Assembly (NCBI GenBank): GCA_937870805.1
Contig: CALMZT010000489.1
Coordinates: 1-8,159, forward strand
Direction: 5' to 3'
Source: an uncultured Chloroflexota bacterium
GTDB lineage: Bacteria > Chloroflexota > Anaerolineae > Aggregatilineales > Phototrophicaceae
DNA: 8,159 bases
A program made the position numbers and the translations under genes. Of this stretch, positions 4,841-8,159 are shown in pieces. The notes under the pieces were generated by a model that was not told the origin of the DNA, searched no databases, and saw only the letters and a list, made by a program, of their open reading frames with translations. The stretch's first letter is position 1. Each line of letters begins with the position of its first letter.

Positions 4841-5557
4841 TTAGCGACGGCGACCCATCAAACGCAGCAGGAACAGGAACAGGTTGATGAAGTCGAGGTA
4901 CAGCGTCAGCGCTCCAATCAGGCTGAGTTTGAACGCGAGGCTGTGATCGTTCGCCAGTTCGGGTGTGGCAGCCAGACGCTTAATCTTCTGTGTATCATAC
5001 GCTGTCAGCCCGGTGAACAGGATCACGCCGAAAAAGCTAATCACCATTTCAAAGGGACCACTGCGCAGGAACATATTGATGACCATCGCGATCACCAGAC
5101 CGATCAGCGCCATCATGAAGTACGCGCCCCACTTGGTCAGGTCGATGTTGGTGGTGAACGCGAACACGCTCATCACGCCAAACAGCGCGGCGGCTGTCCC
5201 TGCCGCAGCAACGATTGAGCTAGACGTATAGATCACGGCAATCAGCGAAAGCGTAAAGCCGTTGACCGCTGCATAAACCAGAAACATCGTCGCCGCAACA
5301 CCGGGCGACATCCGCTGCAACCCCCACGAAAGTGCCACCACTAACGCGAGTTCAGCAATAATTGCGCCAAAGAACACAGCGCGATTCATCGCCAGTTCCA
5401 GCAGCGCGGGTGTACTCACGGTCACAAACGCCACCAGCGTCGTGAGCAGCAATCCCAAACCCATCCACGTATAGACCCACTTGAGGATAGGCTGCACGCG
5501 GTCATAGGTGATGGGACCTAAGGTACGATCACCAGAGAAGGTATTGTCGTAGGACAT
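4841..5557 (-). CDS. Bax inhibitor-1/YccA family integral membrane protein
   Basis: The 238-residue protein has a short soluble N-terminus (1-24) then seven hydrophobic segments at about 25-47, 58-79, 86-108, 113-135, 143-163, 169-186 and 210-232. This is the BI-1 (UPF0005/TMBIM) layout at the usual length. The two conserved acidic residues of the family are present: D188 in LTAYDTQ and D222 in LYLDFINLFLFLLRL. In Bacillus YetJ the matching pair controls a pH-sensitive calcium leak. E. coli relatives (YccA, YbhL) interact with FtsH or are of unclear role. Function here is inferred from family only. The tail ends GRRR. The ribosome site AAAGGA (5565-5570) is 7 nt before the ATG. It follows the STAS-like gene by 66 bp with its own -10 box. 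Confidence 0.92.
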   Translation of the reverse strand: MSYDNTFSGDRTLGPITYDRVQPILKWVYTWMGLGLLLTTLVAFVTVSTPALLELAMNRAVFFGAIIAELALVVALSWGLQRMSPGVAATMFLVYAAVNGFTLSLIAVIYTSSSIVAAAGTAAALFGVMSVFAFTTNIDLTKWGAYFMMALIGLVIAMVINMFLRSGPFEMVISFFGVILFTGLTAYDTQKIKRLAATPELANDHSLAFKLSLIGALTLYLDFINLFLFLLRLMGRRR

Positions 5558-5591
5558 CCTTTATTCCTTTACATTATGAGCTGTAGATTTA

Positions 5592-5617
5592 ATTATACTC
5601 CTGAAAACAGGCGTCAA
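5592..5617 (-). promoter_or_regulatory. Promoter of the Bax-inhibitor gene
   Basis: On the minus strand a perfect -10 TATAAT lies at 5597-5592. TTGACG at 5617-5612 resembles a -35 but the spacer is 14 bp, shorter than ideal. CCTG-TTTT-CAGG, a small palindrome, occupies most of the spacer. The site lies between two genes of the same direction, so the membrane protein can be expressed apart from the upstream pair. Confidence 0.45.
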
Positions 5618-5623
5618 CAGTGC

Positions 5624-6028
5624 CTATTTATTAGGGGTTTCGGCGGCTTGCAGCCTCGCCAGGAGCAGTGCCCGTCCTTCTTCAATGTTATCGGTTTGGG
5701 TGAAAACGGCGCGTGCTGGGCGATAAACTGTCACCAGCATGTTGCAGAGTATTTTGACGTAAGAATTATTCGATACGACAACGATCATCCCCGTGCGAAT
5801 GTGCTTAACACTGATTTGCCTTCTGACGATGCTGAGAATGTTTTCCGGCAAAAAGGCACGTGGAGGAAAAATCAGCAGCACGCCGAACATGCCTTGATGC
5901 GGCGATTTGTCGTACATCTGATAGGCGATTTTACGCACAGCTTCAAATTCGTCGAGTGTCCAGCGTTCGGCAAAGTCGAAGCGGATGACTGTTTGCTCTG
6001 GATTGTCCCACTGCACCTCCACAGTCAT
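5624..6028 (-). CDS. Small SpoIIAA/STAS-like protein of unknown function
   Basis: The product is 134 aa from the ATG at 6028. It begins MTVEVQWDNPEQTVIRFDFAE, then WTLDEFEAVRKIAYQMYD (helix), GVLLIFPPRAFLPEN, RTGMIVVVSNNSYVKILCNMLVTVY and ends with NIEEGRALLLARLQ. This alternation of strand and helix, with a C-terminal 'D-x-E-E-A-R' helix, looks like the SpoIIAA/STAS fold seen in many uncharacterised Chloroflexota proteins. I do not see a canonical phosphorylatable D-S-S/G loop, so an anti-sigma antagonist role is not supported. No signal peptide or membrane segment is evident. AAGGAA (6034-6039) is 5 nt before the ATG. The start lies 13 nt after the penicillin-binding protein stop, so the two are probably one operon. 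Earlier in-frame starts up to 6136 would overlap that gene and lack a ribosome site. Confidence 0.7.
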   Translation of the reverse strand: MTVEVQWDNPEQTVIRFDFAERWTLDEFEAVRKIAYQMYDKSPHQGMFGVLLIFPPRAFLPENILSIVRRQISVKHIRTGMIVVVSNNSYVKILCNMLVTVYRPARAVFTQTDNIEEGRALLLARLQAAETPNK

Positions 6029-6041
6029 AACGGTTCCTTGC

Positions 6042-8159
6042 CTACTCTGTGCTTGTGATCCCCAGGAAGTAGTATTCCAGAATGCGGCGTACAATCGGCG
6101 CGGCAACTTCTGAGCCTTCGCCGGCATCTTCGACAATCACGACGATAGCAATCGCTGGATCTTCGCGCGGCGCATAAGCGGTGAACCAGCCAAAAGGCTG
6201 AGCGTTAGGATTCGTCAAATCCTGTGCTGTGCCTGTTTTGCCACAGACGCCGATGGTGTCTTGCAGGGGCGAGTTGCGAAAGACAAATTCCGCAGTCCCG
6301 GCAGCGCTGGTCGTGACCGCGCACATCCCCTCTTGCACGAGGGCGATCACTTCGTCACGGATGCCCGTTTCGCTCATCACTTCCGGCTGCATGGTATAAC
6401 TCGGTGCTTCGCCAAAGATACCTGCCTGCATCACCAACTGTGGACGATACAGTGTGCCGCCGTTAGCGACCAGCGCCGCCAGGCGTGTGATTTGCAGGGG
6501 TGTGACCTGCACGCTGCCCTGCCCGATTGCCATAGAAATCGCTTCCGTAAAGTTCCATTCTTCGCCGCGCGTGTTGAGCAGCCAATCAGGATCACCGATC
6601 AAGCCCGGCGACTCGGCAATGTCGGTGAGGCCGGTCAGCGCGCCTAAACCGAGACGCCGCGCATACGTGGGCAGCAGGAATGGGTCAACCAGATTCATCT
6701 GATAGCCGAGTTCATAGTAGAAGGGGTTGCAGCTTCGCGTCAGCGGCTGTGGCAGCGTCAAACGTCCGTGCCCGCCTGCCAGCCAGTCGTAGCGCACAAT
6801 GTTGTCGCGCTCCCATACGCCACCGCAGTTGAATGTCTGGTCCATCGGATACACGCCGCTGTCAGTGACGGCAAGCGTATCGACGATTTTAAACACCGAA
6901 CCTGCGGGATAAATGCCCTGTGTCGCACGGTTCAACTGTGGCAGGCGCGGGTTTTCCTGTACCGTCTGTATATATGCCTGTGCCGCATCACGTCCCATTT
7001 CCGGGAAGGGCGTAAAAGCGCTGGCGTCGAACGTGGGGTAGCTGACCATCGCCAGTATCGCCCCTGTATTGACATCCAAAATGACTGCCGCCGCGCCCGG
7101 CGAACGTGTACCCCAGGCATTCGCGGCATAAGCCTCATCTATTGCTTGATAGACGAACGCCTGCAACTCAGAATCAATTGTTAGCCATACACTCTGGCTG
7201 GGATGCGGTGGCGCTTCTGCCAGCACACGCAGACGCTCACCCGTGCGCGAAAGAATGGTCAACCGTCCGCCGGGGCTGCCGCGCAGCGTTTCATCCCAAA
7301 AGAGTTCGATGCCGCTGCGTCCTAAAATGGCGTCACGCGGGAAACCTGCTTCCTGCACAGCAGGCACATCTTCCTCATCTGCATAGCCGACATAGCCGAC
7401 GATATGCGGCGCGAGGGTGGGGTTGGGGTAGCGACGTACCGAACGCGGCGCGAACTGTGCGCCACAATCACGCTCCAAATCCTGATTCATGTTGATGTAA
7501 GTGTCGGCTTCGACCACGCCAACATCCGCCAGCCAATCGACACCCGCGTTATTCAGCCGCTGTTGGACTTCATCAGGCGTCAATTCCAGCGCTGTGCCCA
7601 ATCCACTGAGGCACGCTTCAAGGTTGGGGATTTGTGAGCGCACGACCTGTACGACGACGACACGCCCGTTTTGATCGGCAAGCGCCATGCCATCACGATC
7701 ATAAATATTCAGTCGATTGGGGATATTGCGTTCCAGACGCAGCACGCCGCCGTCGCCCAGTTCGGCAAAAATATCACCGGGCGACCATGCGACGCGCCAA
7801 TCCCCTGCGCGCTCATCTATCACCAGCGTCATGTTGCGACTGGTATCCGAAAATTCGCCAAGAATATTCGTTGTAAACGTCACATCGTAGTTGAGCACAA
7901 AAACCGTCGTGCTCTCACGGAACAACGTGTTTTCGCGGTACTCGAACGACAGCAGCGTCATTTCTGCCTGCGCGTCTTCGTAGATGGCTTGAAAGTTGTC
8001 TAAGGGGATGGCGTCTTGTGTGGCGATGGTGGTCAGGCGATGCATCGTCGGGTAATCACGGTTGCGCCACGATTCCAGAAAATCACTGGCGACACGCTGC
8101 GCCCCTTCCCAGCCGTAGCTATCTGGCAGGGGAGAAGGCACGAGCGTAGGCAGAGTAAT
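6042..8159 (-). CDS. MecA-like class B penicillin-binding protein (transpeptidase), 5' end outside window
   Basis: The frame stays open to the window edge (TLPTL- before the GTG at 8141), so the N-terminus, which should carry a membrane anchor or lipoprotein signal, is missing. Counting from that GTG, residues about 12-125 form an NTF2-like MecA N-terminal domain (ending WRVAWSPGDIFAEL). Residues about 135-310 form the PBP dimerisation domain (NIYDRDG, GRSGIELFWDETLRG), and about 345-690 the transpeptidase. Active-site motifs are complete: SVFK (S415 nucleophile, K418), SCN (470-472) and KTGT (635-638). It cross-links peptidoglycan peptides outside the membrane. C471 inside the SxN motif and C633 just before KTG are notable. 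It heads a probable operon with the STAS-like gene. MecA-type domain order alone does not show beta-lactam resistance. Confidence 0.93.
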   Translation of the reverse strand: MTLPTLVPSPLPDSYGWEGAQRVASDFLESWRNRDYPTMHRLTTIATQDAIPLDNFQAIYEDAQAEMTLLSFEYRENTLFRESTTVFVLNYDVTFTTNILGEFSDTSRNMTLVIDERAGDWRVAWSPGDIFAELGDGGVLRLERNIPNRLNIYDRDGMALADQNGRVVVVQVVRSQIPNLEACLSGLGTALELTPDEVQQRLNNAGVDWLADVGVVEADTYINMNQDLERDCGAQFAPRSVRRYPNPTLAPHIVGYVGYADEEDVPAVQEAGFPRDAILGRSGIELFWDETLRGSPGGRLTILSRTGERLRVLAEAPPHPSQSVWLTIDSELQAFVYQAIDEAYAANAWGTRSPGAAAVILDVNTGAILAMVSYPTFDASAFTPFPEMGRDAAQAYIQTVQENPRLPQLNRATQGIYPAGSVFKIVDTLAVTDSGVYPMDQTFNCGGVWERDNIVRYDWLAGGHGRLTLPQPLTRSCNPFYYELGYQMNLVDPFLLPTYARRLGLGALTGLTDIAESPGLIGDPDWLLNTRGEEWNFTEAISMAIGQGSVQVTPLQITRLAALVANGGTLYRPQLVMQAGIFGEAPSYTMQPEVMSETGIRDEVIALVQEGMCAVTTSAAGTAEFVFRNSPLQDTIGVCGKTGTAQDLTNPNAQPFGWFTAYAPREDPAIAIVVIVEDAGEGSEVAAPIVRRILEYYFLGITSTE

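Noticed and set aside
5576..6058. Plus-strand frame of 160 codons covering the STAS-like gene
   Set aside because: The minus-strand frame has a ribosome site, operon spacing and a plausible fold; the plus frame has none of these.
6029..6136. Upstream extension of the STAS-like gene by 36 codons
   Set aside because: It would overlap the end of the transpeptidase gene by about 95 bp and has no ribosome site, while AAGGAA precedes the ATG at 6028.
6261..7495. Several plus-strand open frames within the penicillin-binding protein gene
   Set aside because: They are antisense to a gene with complete catalytic motifs and resemble no protein.

Overview
The window looks like a contig end from a Chloroflexota bacterium (probably Anaerolineae-like). 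This rests on the long Thr-Pro 'TPT' linker in a LysM lipoprotein, a class B penicillin-binding protein with a MecA-like N-terminal domain, short palindromic repeats between genes, and moderately GC-rich coding DNA. The lineage is an inference from style, not from a marker gene.

Left part (1-586) holds no intact gene. It has a bipartite 9-bp-period repeat, then the last ~60 codons of a RibD-C/dihydrofolate-reductase-like gene whose 5' part is missing, then two palindromic elements of ~55-70 bp. A good sigma70-type promoter overlapped by a perfect 10-bp inverted repeat follows. Plus-strand genes come next: a RluA/RluD-type 23S rRNA pseudouridine synthase (587-1519), then a nitrilase-superfamily protein (1645-2481) whose catalytic cysteine position reads glycine. 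A second, shorter copy of the left-edge repeat and a Rho-independent terminator lie just after it. An AT-rich two-gene unit, DUF4258 then DUF2283 (2580-3060), has toxin-antitoxin-like layout.

Middle part: a nested inverted repeat separates the DUF pair from a convergent minus-strand lipoprotein with one LysM and two FxLYD-like domains (3154-4170). Divergent from it is pncC, a stand-alone CinA C-terminal nicotinamide-nucleotide amidase (4319-4801).

Right part, all minus strand: a 5'-partial MecA-like transpeptidase (6042 to beyond the window end) is followed 13 nt later by a small SpoIIAA/STAS-like protein (5624-6028) and then a Bax inhibitor-1 family membrane protein (4841-5557) with its own probable promoter. 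The first two are probably co-transcribed; the third may be partly so.

Most genes here are housekeeping or envelope functions. I see no CRISPR array, tRNA, rRNA, transposase or phage gene. The most unusual items are the cysteine-less nitrilase, the operator-like dyad on the rluD promoter, the duplicated start region of the LysM gene, and the repeat abutting the truncated reductase. I do not see a convincing undescribed multi-gene system.
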